Shown here piece by piece: positions 10,935 through 22,190 of a DNA stretch of 64,000 nt (within the stretch, counting starts at the first letter, position 1; each line of letters begins with the position of its first letter). Source of the stretch: Adiantum capillus-veneris. Lineage: Eukaryota; Streptophyta; Polypodiopsida; Polypodiales; Pteridaceae. The stretch spans positions 71,461,410 to 71,525,409 of the forward strand of contig CM043960.1 of NCBI GenBank assembly GCA_014529385.2. Direction: 5' to 3'. The notes beneath the pieces were generated by a model. That model saw only the letters and a program-made list of their open reading frames with translations. It did no database searches and was not told the DNA's origin. Both the position numbers and the translations under genes were made by a program.

Positions 10935-11869
10935 TGTTGAGCCAGCAGAGGATCACACCCGCATTTTTGCTCACGCCCATCATTTTGTAACCATTGATTG
11001 TAATAAATGTCTTTCCGACATTAATTTTGATTTGAGCCATTCATTAAGTAACGGGACTCAATTGAGTTTCCAGCTTGTAATCCCGACGTAATTTCACCTG
11101 CTTATGTAATAATTAGAGATGTTCTCACCTCCAAGGCTGAGGTATATAAGCCAAAGTTTTGTAACCTAAAGGGAGATTCAATTATTAATCAAGGTGAGTT
11201 TTGAGCCTGTGACTGTGTCTGAGAGAGAGAGAGAGAGAGAGAGTCTTATCTCCTTGCTACGCGAGCTACGGAGCCGCCATTGGAGAAGCGACACCGCCAT
11301 TGTGTTAGCAACGGCGAGAGCTACGCACAGATACCAAGAGTGCGCGCTATCGGCTTCTATGTGTGGTAAGTTCCTACGAGCTTCGGTGTGAGTTTTCTTC
11401 CAACTCGTGTGTCGGAATAGAGCGTGCAGCATATCTATAGAACCACAACGAGTAGAGCTACACATTCGTACCATCGGGGTCAAGTTTCGGTCACCTGTAA
11501 TTTTCGGCCTGTCTTCATACGCGTTTACCGCACGGAGTGGTTATAGGTTGATTTTGCAGTTCAAGTCTTTAGGGTGTTGTTCTTACCTAGTGTATAGACT
11601 TCCCCTTGAGTTTGAGATCGATTCGATGATTCTAGATCCTGTTTCGTATAGCATTCGTTCGTAGTACGGATTTCAGTCACTTGCGTATTTTAGAACTTAG
11701 ATTTGATTTCCTTAGTAGTGATTGTCATTAGAAGGTCGAGTAGGTGATTTGACACCCACCTAGTTGTTTCCATGCGCCTGCGGGTCAAGCTTCGTCCTCG
11801 TCTGACAAATTCTGTTGTTGGTTGAGTTCTCGCTATTTAGCTTCCGCTAGCGGCGTAACCGCCTTAACA
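10935..11869 (+). repeat. 5' LTR of element B
   Basis: Begins TGTTGAGCCAGCAG and ends CCGCCTTAACA. It holds a TATA box at 11143, a GA tract at 11219-11243, and a U5-side segment of about 600 bp. The copy at 29023-29959 is almost identical. Confidence 0.96.
11143..11150 (+). promoter_or_regulatory. TATA box in the 5' LTR of B
   Basis: TATATAAG in the context GAGGTATATAAGCCAAAG, about 208 bp into the LTR. The 3' LTR repeats it at 29232-29239. It puts the expected RNA start near 11175, giving a short U3 and a long R-U5. Confidence 0.7.
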
Positions 11870-11871
11870 TT

Positions 11872-11889
11872 TGGCGCCGCTGCCGGGGA
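11872..11889 (+). other. Primer binding site of element B (tRNA-Asp)
   Basis: TGGCGCCGCTGCCGGGGA starts two bases after the LTR end. It matches the complement of the 3' end of plant tRNA-Asp at 17 of 18 positions. Athila-type plant elements often use this primer. Confidence 0.88.
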
Positions 11890-11925
11890 CGAGAGCCCTA
11901 AGTAGGTGACCTTAGACTAATCCTA

Positions 11926-11935
11926 CGAGGTGAGT
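11926..11935 (+). promoter_or_regulatory. Candidate splice donor in the B leader
   Basis: ACGAGGTGAG matches the plant donor consensus AG|GTGAG and lies about 40 bp after the primer site, where retroviruses keep their major donor. A good acceptor (TTTCGGCTTTCAG) ends at 25674, 44 bp before ORF X. No transcript evidence. Confidence 0.35.
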
Positions 11936-12410
11936 CGTATAAACTACTTTGTATACTTTAGTTAGAAAAGATCTAGGAGTGGTGGACTCCGAAGATCTCG
12001 AGAGATACTAGGAAGTGGGGTATTCCTGGGTCTTCCGCGTTGACAGTATTTTTAGTTTAGCTTAGATTAGATTGTTTTTTGATGGTGTTTAAGTGGTTGT
12101 TGACATAAAAAGCATTTGCTACTCCTTGTGTGGTAGTAAATCTCTTTATATTTTCAATTGCAAAAAATCCATTTTATGATTAGAAGTAGCTTAGGTAGGG
12201 CCTGATTTGATCCTGATCTAGAGCTATCAATTGGTGTTCTATTTGCTTGATGTGTTTGATTGCATGTTAGATCACTGAAAAAGTCGCTTTGGTAGTGAAA
12301 TATGCAATAAACAAAGTTCAGAAAAATTTTCTGTGTAACTGATTGTTGCTGAGCACTTAAAAGAGCTATTGGAAGAGTTCTGTGCTGAAAAACTGAAAAT
12401 CTGCAACTTT

Positions 12411-13131
12411 AGACATCATACGCGTATGATGTCTTAGGACCTAAACAGAGACTAAAATTGAAAATTTGACATTGCCAGAGTGTTTAGAAGGGGGGTTTTA
12501 CCCTAAGGTCAACTTAAAACAAGAGCATTAACACTCAAAGAAACCCGAAAAAGACAAGTCGGAGTCCAAGAAACGCAAAGAATAGGAAATTTTGGATTCA
12601 GATCTTGTTTTTACATTCAAACCTGACAAAAACACCTGAAACTCAATTATAAACATTGGAGAAGGCTTAAAACCAAAAATAGTCAAAATCTGGGAAAAAA
12701 GACATCATACGCGTATAATGTCTTTTTGCACTTCCATTGCTTATTTTTGAAATCTGACCTGACAAGATTGTTACAAACACTGTAGAAAGCATAAATATCA
12801 AGTTTGGACCCAAATTGATGAAAAAGACATCATACGCGTATGATGTCTTTGACCTAATTTTGGACATATTTTGATACTTTGCAACACAGATCCATTGTAA
12901 TAGCTGTCTAGAGGTTATATTTCAAGTTTCATCCCATTTGGATCACAATTGAGCCAAAAAACAGTCAAAAGCGGAAAATTGCCAAGAAAAGCCTAAATTA
13001 GCCATAACTTGCTCAAACAGAGTTCAAACTGAATTTTGTGAGTGAACAGAGCATAAAGGGGCCATTGAGAGTGAGCATAACCAAAATAGTCAAAATCTGT
13101 GAAAAAAAGACATCATACGCGTATAATGTCT
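12411..13131 (+). repeat. Leader palindrome cluster 1 of element B (four copies)
   Basis: The 24-bp unit is AGACATCATACG followed by its exact reverse complement. Copies: 12411-12434 (perfect), 12700-12723 (one change), 12825-12848 (perfect), 13108-13131 (same one change). Start-to-start distances are 289, 125 and 283 bp. The second and fourth copies share longer flanks (AATAGTCAAAATCTG before), so the cluster is a repeat of about 410 bp with two palindromes per unit. The last copy ends 168 bp before the ATG at 13300. The rest of the 11890-13236 leader is AT-rich and non-coding. Confidence 0.95.
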
Positions 13132-13299
13132 TTTTCAGCATAACTGCAACAAAATTCTCACTTGATGAAACAGAAGTTGTCCAACTGACAAAATTAAACA
13201 GTTGACCAAGTATCAGTCAATTTGGATCAATTCTGACCACAAAAACTTGGGGAAAACAAATTGCCGAGACGGAAAAGCTACAGTCCTTTAGGGGAATTG

Positions 13300-13548
13300 A
13301 TGAATTTGAGATCGGGCAGGAATCTCCGGAATAATCAACCAAAACAAGGGGAACCAGCAAGTGTCATATCAACCGAGGGAAGTGTAAACCAAAGTTGGGT
13401 GCAACCATTAGAGCCGATCTTTGAAGGAAGTATCTCTGATACTTCTTCGGAGAGATCTTACGAAATTTTCACCGAAAACTTGGAAAACTTGAACCTGAAC
13501 AACAAGAAAATATGGCAGCAGGATCATCAAACCCTTCCGCCACCATGA
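13300..13548 (+). CDS. Short upstream ORF of element B (possible Gag N-terminus)
   Basis: An 82-codon frame starting at ATG 13300 (MNLRSGRNLRNNQPK). It is basic at the start, then Ser/Glu-rich (EGSISDTSSERS), and ends LPPP. It overlaps the next gag frame by 37 bases in another frame. The start is chosen because it is the first ATG after the leader and its distance from the last palindrome (168 bp) equals that of ORF X (166 bp). The LRSGR phrase is common near the N-terminus of plant Ty3 Gag proteins. It may be the true Gag start read into the next frame, or a separate small peptide. No function assigned. Confidence 0.4.
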   Translation: MNLRSGRNLRNNQPKQGEPASVISTEGSVNQSWVQPLEPIFEGSISDTSSERSYEIFTENLENLNLNNKKIWQQDHQTLPPP

Positions 13549-14384
13549 AGCTATTGTTCATAAAATACCAGTACGACAATGAGCAAGGTGCCAAGATCTA
13601 CAAAGATGGAATGGACCGCTATTGTGTAAAGATAGAAGAAAGACCTAGTGAGTTCAAGGACTTAGTGCCTGTGAGCTATAGCGGAGATAGATATCTAGAT
13701 GACGAGGGTACCATGTACTTGGTAGTCCTAAACCCTAACATTGTGGACAAGTGGGGATTGATGGGCACCAAAGCCAAAATAGATGAAGAACTTGAGGAGA
13801 AAGCACCAATAATGAACTTCCCTAATGCGAGGTTAAGAAGAGAGAATGAAACTACAAGGATCAACACTGATAACATCTATGTGGGGCTGTACAAATATAA
13901 TAATGGGGAGCAAGATCTCTATTATAGATGTGAAGAACCCTACACCGGAGAGTTGACAGACAAAAAAAGACTCTATGTCTTTACCTACACAGAGGGATCG
14001 GAAGTGAAAATTGCCGCTTACGATAAGTATGGCAGGCAATACTCAACAATGGGCAAGAAAGAATTAGAAGGATATACATACTTTGGGGGACCTCTACATC
14101 AGTATTATGTTACTTCTAGCTCACATAGACCAGCACCAACAACTGGAGTGCAAAACTCAATGACAACAGGAGGACAAAGAACTCAGGTCGCTGACTCTTT
14201 CAGTCAACCTTGGGACTCGAAGCTCGGACCAATGGGATCATTACATTCCAGAGAGTCAATGGAGACGAATCGAGGTAGTGCAGTTCCATCCCCACCTATA
14301 CCACTCCAGGTCCAAGGTTTGAAGCGGAACCATCACATTTACCTCCCAGTAGTAGATTCAGGGCAGAGGAACCGACAAGGGTAA
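13512..14384 (+). pseudogene. Gag N-terminal region of element B
   Basis: A 290-codon frame beginning MAAGSSNPSATMKLLF. The first ~200 residues look like a folded domain rich in Tyr and charged residues (KYQYDNEQGAKIYKDGMDRY, EEPYTGELTDKKRLYVFTY) that I do not recognise. The rest is a Pro/Ser/Thr-rich linker. It stops at 14384, about 170 bp before the recognisable gag core, which lies in other frames, so a frame break has probably split one Gag. Position after the leader and before the capsid core supports a Gag role; the domain's function is unknown. Confidence 0.6.
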
Positions 14385-14544
14385 CCCATGAAGTCCATGG
14401 TGCTAGAGAAAGCTTTAGCCGAGACACAGGAGCAATGAGATTGGTAGCAGATCATAGACGTATGAGACCATCTCAAGTAGCCAAGTGTGTGCAAAGAAGT
14501 ATGGTGGTTCAGGAGATCCGTATGCACATGTGTCACTCTTTAAG

Positions 14545-15077
14545 CAAGTCTTAAGAGCTGAGCAGATAACGATTTCCATACACAATACGAGGGATTTGGT
14601 CTTACTCTAGAAGGTACTGCATTGACATGGTTTCAACCAATGAACATTGGGGGATTCCATGACATTGACCATTTGCTAAGAGAGTTTGCTGAGGAATTCT
14701 CAAAACGAGGGATTAAGCACAATACGGTCTCACAAATATATGCTTTTAAACAGAGAGAACACGAAAAAGTGAAGGAAGCTTCACTTCGCTTCAAACAATA
14801 CATTGAGAGATGTCCAGTACGTGAACGACCACAAGATGACAGACTATCTGTTCTCTTTATCGAGGGACTGAGGAACGACACTCTCAAGAAAGACTTGCAC
14901 TTGAAAGCTTGTACAAGTTTCGAGCAAGTAACAAGAGAGGCATTGTACTTAGTGGATAACTGTACGGTTTATGGAGAGGTGTCAGCGGATACAGATTTTG
15001 CATCCAGTAGCTCCTCCTCCGTAGCGAGCAGACTACCACTAAAAAGAATGTTCAAACAACAACCATGCCAAATGTAG
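14545..15077 (+). pseudogene. Gag capsid core (Retrotrans_gag type), element B
   Basis: The core is visible in two frames. A short piece before 14622 reads LTLEGTALTWF, after a one-base break near 14567. The main piece 14622-15077 has WFQPMNIGGFHDIDHLLREF, EEFSKRGI and IYAFKQREHEKVKEASLRF, then IERCPVRERP and FIEGLRND. This matches the usual Ty3 gag pattern (A..W, F...F, L..LKQ..ESV.EY..RF). It would form the particle shell. It overlaps the next frame by 13 bases. Confidence 0.8.
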
Positions 15078-16168
15078 AGCAAATGATAGAAGATGCTCTA
15101 AAAAGGATGGCACCATACCAAAAACCATTGCCAAAAACACTGAAATGGTGTGCTATCGAACAAAAATGGACAAATCATCCAACAGAGGAGTGCTATTACA
15201 ACAAAGGGTATGTAAGGGAGCGCCAGTATGCACCTCCTGCTCAATTAGCGCCACCTCAGATACATCCAGTACCTCGATACCCAACGGGAAATGTACCAGG
15301 ACCTATGGGGATAGAAAGACCGCAACCGGTATTGGGACAACAACCACCTTTACCAGGAGCAAGACCAGTGGGCATTAGATATGCACCAAACTTAGAGAAT
15401 CAGGAAGAACAAGCCTTAGTGCCTGTTCAAGCCTATTACGAAGAATCGGGTGCACACATGTCTCCGACAGTGTATTACCCACCAGAAGAACCAAAACAAC
15501 CAGAACCATGGGGCATGATGGGGAATGTTGGAACACCAACAGTTACAAGTGCTTCTGATGAAGAGAGATACAATTTAGACGCAAGAACCTTGATGTTCAT
15601 AGCTCATGGAGGGTTAACAGGACAAAGACCATCATATCCACAAAGGACGAATCAAGGGGGACCAAGACCAGCACTAGGACCCTGTTACAAGTGTGGAGGT
15701 GACCATCTGATGAATGTTTGCCCACATACGGAAATCATTAGAATTAACGCTTATTGCACTGAGTGTGGGGTTACTCACTTCATTGAGGATTGTTCAAAGA
15801 ATCCAAACAAAGTGCAAAAGACGACATTGAATATGTTAGAAACTATTCCTACCAGCAGTGGGTCTGAAAATGAAACTCTGATACCAACGCAAGTTGTTAC
15901 TAGAGCTCAAGCTAAGAAAACCACTAGAGAACCTGAGAATGGAAAGTTAGCGACTGAAGTGGTTAATCAAGGACCGCGGAGTCAGAAAAACACATGGAAA
16001 GCTAGGAAAGCACGCATGAAGTTGAGAAAAGAACGTGAAGACGCTATTCTAGCTGAGGAACTAAAGCAAACTAAAGCTAGATTAGAAAAACTTGAGAGTC
16101 AAAACGGGAAACGAGAGATGAGCCCGGAAAGACGAAACAAAAGAGTATCAAAGAAACAACGAGCTTAA
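15065..16168 (+). pseudogene. Nucleocapsid region with two unusual zinc knuckles, element B
   Basis: A 367-codon frame. Residues ~50-150 are Pro-rich (PAQLAPPQIHPVPRYPTG). Two zinc knuckles follow around 15680-15790: CYKCGGDHLMNVC and CTECGVTHFIEDC. Both are CX2CX3HX4C, one residue shorter than the canonical CX2CX4HX4C. The C-terminus is a strongly charged helix (KARMKLRKEREDAILAEELK) likely to form a coiled coil, ending in basic residues. The knuckles imply RNA binding in the particle. It is listed as broken because the surrounding Gag-Pol is split; this piece itself is open. Confidence 0.75.
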
Positions 16169-16849
16169 GCTCCGGGGGATCAGTGCTAGTCGACAAAGTA
16201 CACGAACCATTAGACGCACTGATGAGAGCTTATGAAGCTAGGTTAAAGAACAACCAAACACAAGAACAGAGGTGGATGACATACCCAAACGCGGAATTGG
16301 AAAAGCAGAGACTTGAAATGTGCCAGAGAATGATCGAGACTGCACAAGCTTATTAGAACCACCAAAAGAAACAATGAATTGTGGGAAGGAAAACCCAATT
16401 CAGCAAGAGACTATTGTTTCACGGGTAGCTGAAAGGACTCCCAGTGCACAAAAGCCTGAAGATACACGAAAGGATGACCGCATAGTGTTGAACACAACCG
16501 ATCAGGAGGTCGAGAGTTTTCATCCAGTCATACAGAGGTCTTACGGACAAGATGAGGATTACAATGAATTTTGGAAAACAAGTGAGAGAGGCAAACTTTG
16601 CAAACGAGCTAAGTTGCCAAGCTAATCAGACAAATGGGAAAAGGACATCAGGAATCCTCCCATAGTGGAATTTGAGGCAGGATCTCAAGTGGACTTGGAT
16701 CTGCAATCTTACTGGGGAGATGGGGGCTCTGTTAGAACAATGGAGAGCAAACCTCATTCACTGAAAACCTTACCTTCATACTTAGGAGAGTATGAAGCAA
16801 AATCTGAAATTAGAGCACTTCCCTCACGGAAATCTCACCAGAAAAAGTC
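16169..16849 (+). other. Gag-Pol linker region of element B, fragmented frames
   Basis: Short open pieces (16320-16625, 16665-16868) encode charged, low-complexity protein without a recognisable domain. The last piece overlaps the protease frame by 19 bases. Likely a broken linker between nucleocapsid and protease. Confidence 0.5.
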
Positions 16850-18211
16850 ATGGACTCACAAGGATTGATAGAGATCTTGTCAACACCAGTGACATGCACT
16901 ATCACTCTAGCTGAGCTTTTGAGGCTAAGACCACATATGTGGACCACTGTAGGAAAATGCTTGGAGAAATTCGGGATAAAAGATCCAACATCGAGATTGC
17001 AAGAGAGCATAGAGGAGCTGAGCAAGCCACAAAAGGACGCTAAGCCTGTACCTTTAAACAAGGTCGGAGAGTATTGCGAAGGTGAAGAGGGGAATACAAC
17101 CTTACCAGTTGAATTCCAAGGAGTGAACACAATGGCAATACTAGACAGCGGAGCTGGGGTAGCCATAGCTACAAAAGAAATCTGGAAAAAATGGGGGAAA
17201 CCAGCAATAAGGAAGACTAGGTTGAAACTCCAATTAGCAGATGGACACATGGAGAAACCTATGGGGTTATTAGAGAAAGTTGTAGTGACTTCTTGCGGCA
17301 TTGAATACGAACATACTTTCGCTATTGTCGATTTTGGCAAGGAGAATAACTATGATATCATACTGGGAAGACCATTCATGAGACAGTTGAAAATAGTCCA
17401 GGATTGGGGCTACGATCACATATACCTGAGAAATATGGAAACCACTACACGTGTGAACCTGAAAGACCATAGCTACAAAGATGTGAACCGAACACCGGTA
17501 GAGGAGTTTGATTCAGCTACTTGGGCGGGATCCGAATTTCCAGCTTGGTTAGGTAAACCCAAGGAGTTATGGATGTGTGGAGCTTCGAAATGTGGAAGTC
17601 TGAAACGAGAAGAATGTGTTTTAGAAAGGGCTATCGAAGACGAAACTTATGTAAGAGAACCCTTTCCAGAGGACACGTTTGAACCATTAGAATGGACACA
17701 CATTCTAGCAACCCTAGATGTTTGTGCAATTCCAGATGGTCCCACAACGAAATTTTGCGACAAGGACGGGTACGACGTGGTTCCGTATTTCATGTTGAGA
17801 ACTGTCCTCAAAAAAGAAACTGAAAAGAACGATACACTGGAAAAGGAAGATGAAGAAGAGGTGTTTCACGACATTCCCGATCATCCTGAGTGGGGAAATG
17901 AAGCAGACAACGAGTCAACGGACAATTCCAGCGGAAATGAAGAAACTATAACGGATGTCCGATTTTATGATTTTCCGAACCAAACTAAACAACGCCAGAA
18001 ACACTATAGAGCAAAGAAAAAAACAAAAGGGGTTAGAACCAATCCGATGCCTAGAATAAGAGGAAAAAATCAATTCCTAATGCTAGTAAAGGCTGAAGAT
18101 TGTGTTAAGGATAAGATTTCTGGGAAGAATGAGAGGCAACGATCAAAAGAGCTTACGAAAAGACAAAAGAGGCTCAAGAAATCAAGTTCAAAAGAATGGA
18201 ACGAAAACTGA
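16850..18211 (+). pseudogene. First retropepsin (PR1) and linker, element B
   Basis: A 453-codon frame. A helical N-terminus (ITLAELLRLRPHMW) precedes a complete retropepsin at residues ~80-190: VEFQGVNTMAILDSGAGVAI with the catalytic DSG, an ADGHMEKPMG flap-like segment, and the C-terminal DIILGRPFMRQL. The rest is acidic (EKEDEEEVFHDIPDHPEWG), then basic near the end (RQKHYRAKKKTKG). Retropepsin works as a dimer to cut the polyprotein. It lies in the normal place before the RT and is intact within this frame. A second retropepsin lies after the integrase at 21781. Confidence 0.85.
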
Positions 18212-18301
18212 AACAGAAAAATCAGAAAAGAACAAGCGCAACAGAGAATACACGGAGTCCAAGTTAGAACGTAGAAACAAGTACAGAGAGCTCAAGAAAA
18301 C

Positions 18302-19943
18302 TTGAAAGAAGTTTGGACAACAGAAATCGAGAGTGGAGAGGACGAAAACGCCGAAATCAAGGAAAACATGGATGTTCCCTCTCACTACAGGAAATTCACA
18401 AATGAGGATAGGAAGGTGGTATTAACCCAACCTATTCGAGAGAGAAAGGAGAACGAATCTTATGACGGACCGGAGGATGCAAAAAAAGTTGATTTAGCAG
18501 CTCCAGGTGAGCCACCTAGACCGGTGTACATAGCCACAGATTTGTCTCCAGGCGAGGAAGAGAGACTTTTGAGTCTTCTCGAGAGTATAGGGATGTGTTT
18601 GCATGGTCTTATAAGGACTTAAAGGGAGTTGACCCATCGATATGCCAACACTCAATCCCACTGAAACAAGACGCAAAGCCTAGCAGACAGAGACCTTACA
18701 CATATAATGATACTTTTGCTAAGCGAATCAAGGAGGAGATAGATAAGCTAATGGAAGCTGAATTCATATACGAGATTGAACACACTGATTGGGTATCTCC
18801 GATGTGGTAGTACCTAAGAAGAACGGAAAACTCCGAGTGTGTGTCAACTTAAAGAAAGTGAATGCTGCAACAATCAGGGACAATTATCCCCTGCCGATAA
18901 CTGATCATGTTCTAGAGCGTGTATCAGGGAAAACAGCATACTCCTTTCTTGATGGTTTTTCAGGATATAACCAGCTAGCCATAGCACCAGAAGATCAACA
19001 TAAAACAGCTTTTGCAACGGAGTGGGGAATTTATGCTTATCGGGTTATGCCTTTTGGTCTAACCAATGCTCCCGCAACCTTCCAGAGGCTGATGACTCAT
19101 GCTTTCAAAGAATACTTAAGGCTGTTTCTAGAAATCTACATGGATGACTTATGTGTACATTCTCTTTTGAGAGATGAGCATTTAGAACACCTAAGAAAAG
19201 TATTTGAGAAATGTAGGACATATCGCATTTGTCTCAATCCTGAGAAATGTGTGTTTATGGTCCGACAGGGCAGAATTCTGGGACATATTGTCTCACAAAA
19301 CGGAATATCCACGGATTTAGAGAAGATAAAAGTTATAGTGGATATGCCTAGACCAACCAATGCGAAACAAGTACAGAGCTTTATGGGACATTGTGGATAT
19401 TATAGACGATTCATTTACATGTACGCTATAATAGGCCAACCACTTTACAGGCTAATAGTGAACTTTGAATGGACAGAGGAGTGTGAGGAATCGTTCAAGA
19501 AATTGAAAGAGGCACTCATTACTGCTCCAGTCTTGAAATCACCAGATTGGGAGAAGATATTCCATGTGCATATAGATGCTTCTGCATATGCAATAGGATG
19601 CATTCTGGCTCAGCCAGAAGAAGGAAACATGGATTTTCCTATCTGTTACGCCAGTCGACAGCTCAACCATGCAGAGAAGAATTACACCACAACAGAGCGA
19701 GAAGGATTAGGGATGATATATGCTGTGAAGAAATTTCGGCATTATCTTCTAGCCAACAAGTTTGTGTTTTTTACGGATCACCAAGCCTTGCTCTACCTAG
19801 TGAATAAACCATGCAATACCGGGAGAATAGTGAGATGGTTCATTATCTTACTGGAATTCGACTTCACGGTAGTAGTAAAGAAAGGAAAAACACATCTTAG
19901 AGCTGATCATCTTTCGCGATTGACAATGGAGAAGACCCTATAG
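18302..19943 (+). pseudogene. Reverse transcriptase and RNase H, element B
   Basis: Three frames joined by one-base breaks near 18580 and 18790. The first two hold the RT N-terminus (DLKGVDPSICQHSIPLKQDA, EEIDKLMEAEFIYEI). The third (18789-19943) holds VVVPKKNGKLRVCVNLKKVN, DGFSGYNQLAIAPEDQ, MPFGLTNAPATFQRLM and the catalytic IYMDDLC, then GHIVSQNGIS and QSFMGHCGYYRRFI. RNase H shows HVHIDASAYAIGCILAQ, TTEREGLG, FTDHQALLYL and RADHLSRL, so all four acidic positions are present. The sequence looks like the Athila/Tat-type branch rather than the A/E family. It would copy element RNA to DNA. Confidence 0.9.
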
Positions 19944-19957
19944 GAGTAGATGACGAC

Positions 19958-20692
19958 ATGCCAGACGCGTACTTGTTTAACATAGAAATGATACCGAGGT
20001 GGTCTCAAAATGTCGTTAACCTATTAACCTATGGAGGGGAGTTCGATAGAAGAGAATACAACTTGAAACATATTGCTATTCAGCAATCCAAGAATCTTCA
20101 ATTGATTGCAGGAAGGTTGTATCAATTGGGAAATGATCATGTTTTACGACTATGCATCAATCCTGAGGAATATAGTATATATCTGCTCGAAGCACATGTT
20201 CAGGAATGTGCATTTCATTGTTCAAGAAGGAACACATATAGGAATTTGTTACAATTGGGAGTCTATTGGCCAGGAATGAAAGAAAGCGTACATGAATATG
20301 TCACTGTATGTATTGTATGTTCATCAAAACCGCCAGCCGAGTATTCGACATTATATCAGATAATGATCGCTCCAGAATGGAGTCAGTATATTGTTGAATA
20401 TCTCACAAATAGAACTTTCCCAGAAGGAACGTCAAAAGCTCGTCAGAAATCTGTAGAGACAGAAGCTAGAGATTACGCTTTATTAGGACATCAACTCTAT
20501 AAGAGAGGTAAAGACAACCAGCTCAGGATTTGCGCATCAGAGTCTGAGTATGTGATAATCCTGGAGCAAGCTCATGGAGGAGTAGGTGGAGGCCATTTCT
20601 CAGGTGATAAGACAGCAAAACTTGTCTTAGCCGCAGGAATATGGTGGCCAACATTACATATGGACGCTGAGGAATACGTTAAAAGTGTGTGA
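19958..20692 (+). pseudogene. Integrase N-terminal region with two tandem H2C2 modules, element B
   Basis: A 244-codon frame. Module 1 has a lead-in with GRLYQLGNDHVLRLC, then HVQECAFH, LGVYWPGM and CIVC. Module 2 repeats the plan: HQLYKRGKDNQLRICASE, then HGGVGGGH, AGIWWPTLHMD and, across a frame change near 20683, CDDC. Normal Ty3 integrases have one such zinc-binding module before the catalytic core. Both modules here keep their His and Cys ligands. Element C has the same doubled arrangement at about 36760-37310. The module helps integrase multimerise; the purpose of a second copy is unknown. Confidence 0.8.
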
Positions 20693-21780
20693 TGACTGTC
20701 AGCGGACCAAAGTACCACTTAAAAGAGATGATATGCCGCTTAGACCAATGATTGGGGCAAGAGCTTTTGCAAAATGGGGGATTGATTATGTCGGACCCAT
20801 TTCACCTCCTGCATATAAGACTCATGCACAATACATCATTGTGGCTACAGACTATCTAACAAAGTGGGTCGAAGCAAAGGCAACTCAAAAAGCAGATGCC
20901 AGGACCACGGCACAATTTCTATATGAATACGTCTTTGTACGATATGGATTGCCAATAGAAATTGTGAGTGATCGAGGCACACATTTCATAAATGGAGTGA
21001 TAGAGATCCTTCTAGATGAATTCATGGTAATCCATAGGAAATCAGCCCGTATCATCCACAAGCAAACGGACAAGCTGAAGCAACAAACAAAACCATATGT
21101 ACGGTCCTTACGAAGATTGTATCTAGTCGAGAACTGACTGGGACCAGAAGTTGCATTCAACATTATGGGCATATAGGGTAGCATATAAAACATCCATAGG
21201 AACGACCCCATATAACATGGTTTTTGGGCTAAATGCTATCTTACCAATAGAATTCTTGATTTCAACCTTAAGGGTGGCTAAGGATCTAGAGTGGACAGGG
21301 CACGAGCTCTCTGATAGAATAGATGACCTGGAAAAGCTAGATGAGCTTCGCCTAAAAGCAGTAGCTTCCATCTACGCTCAAAAAAGGCGACAAAAGGAAT
21401 TTTTTGATAAGCATGTGCGGACTAAAGAGTTTAAAGTTGGGGACTATGTCCTAGTTTACACTCTGAAACAGCATGCTAAAAAGCTTAAAAAGCGAGGGAT
21501 GGGACCTCTGGTGATTAAAGATCTATCACCAAGTGGAGCCGTCAAGCTTGCTACATTAGACGGAGAAGAAATGCCCAATTGGATTAGTGGATGCAGAGTG
21601 AAAAAGTATCTGTTGCCGCTAACACAAGACATGCTTCTCAAAATACATAAAGAAAAGCTGCGTGTCCAGAAAAAGAAAAAGATTGAGGTGGAAGCGCAAG
21701 CCGAGGCGAAGGAAAGAATGGAGAAAAGAAGACTACTACGTCAGAAACAGCGCAATGAAGGAGCAATACGAATAAACGCA
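20685..21780 (+). pseudogene. Integrase catalytic core and C-terminal domain, element B
   Basis: The core begins just after the second CDDC. The first Asp is in WGIDYVGPIS and the second in EIVSDRGTHFING. The third acidic residue falls after a one-base break near 21049, within a YHPQANGQAE-type stretch. Another break near 21134 leads to 21151, which reads TTPYNMVFGLNAILPIEF, then the C-terminal domain (FKVGDYVLVYTLKQHAKKLK, GPLVIKDLSPSGAVKLATLD). There is no chromodomain; a charged helix (KEKLRVQKKKKIEVEAQAEA) follows instead and leads into the second protease. Integrase would insert the cDNA; this copy is broken. Confidence 0.85.
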
Positions 21781-22190
21781 GTCAGTATAACAGAAATGGA
21801 TAATGACAAAGAAGAACCCATCATTGAATGCAAAGTAGGGACCAACCAAATCAAAGCCAGAGCACTATTGGATTCAGGAGCTCAAGCTAACCTACTTTCA
21901 CTCAGTTTGTATAGACAATTGACAAAGGACACTAAATTACAAACTGCCAAGCAAGAGTTAAAAGTTACTCTGAGAATTCAATCAAAACTGTTGGATGCAC
22001 AGTTTTACATATACAGATTAACCAATACGTGTATCCTCATATGTTTTACGTGGTTGAAGACCAAGCTACACAACATCCATTATTGCTAGGACAACCATGG
22101 CAGAAGCAATACAATGCAATGATTGACTGGAGTTCTAAATCAGTGCTTATCAAATACGAAGGTGAAAGTCAATCAGTTAAGTTCACCAAA
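21781..22190 (+). pseudogene. Second retropepsin-like domain (PR2) after integrase, element B
   Basis: The same frame as the integrase C-terminus continues with PIIECKVGTNQIKARALLDS, giving a catalytic LDSGAQANLLS motif, then SLYRQL. After a frame change near 22030 the C-terminal part reads VVEDQATQHPLLLGQPWQ, then IDWSSKSVLI. These two halves are the start and end signatures of a retropepsin (D[ST]G loop, then [IL]LG.PW). A protease in this place, in addition to PR1 before the RT, is unusual. Element C keeps both signatures at 38430-38725. It could process the polyprotein or downstream product, or be a structural retropepsin fold. Confidence 0.75.

Noticed and set aside
11178-11664. Open frames on both strands in the B LTR (repeated at 29274-29754)
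   Set aside because: They lie inside the LTR, their ends differ between the two nearly identical copies, and no domain is visible. The GA tract and general openness explain them.
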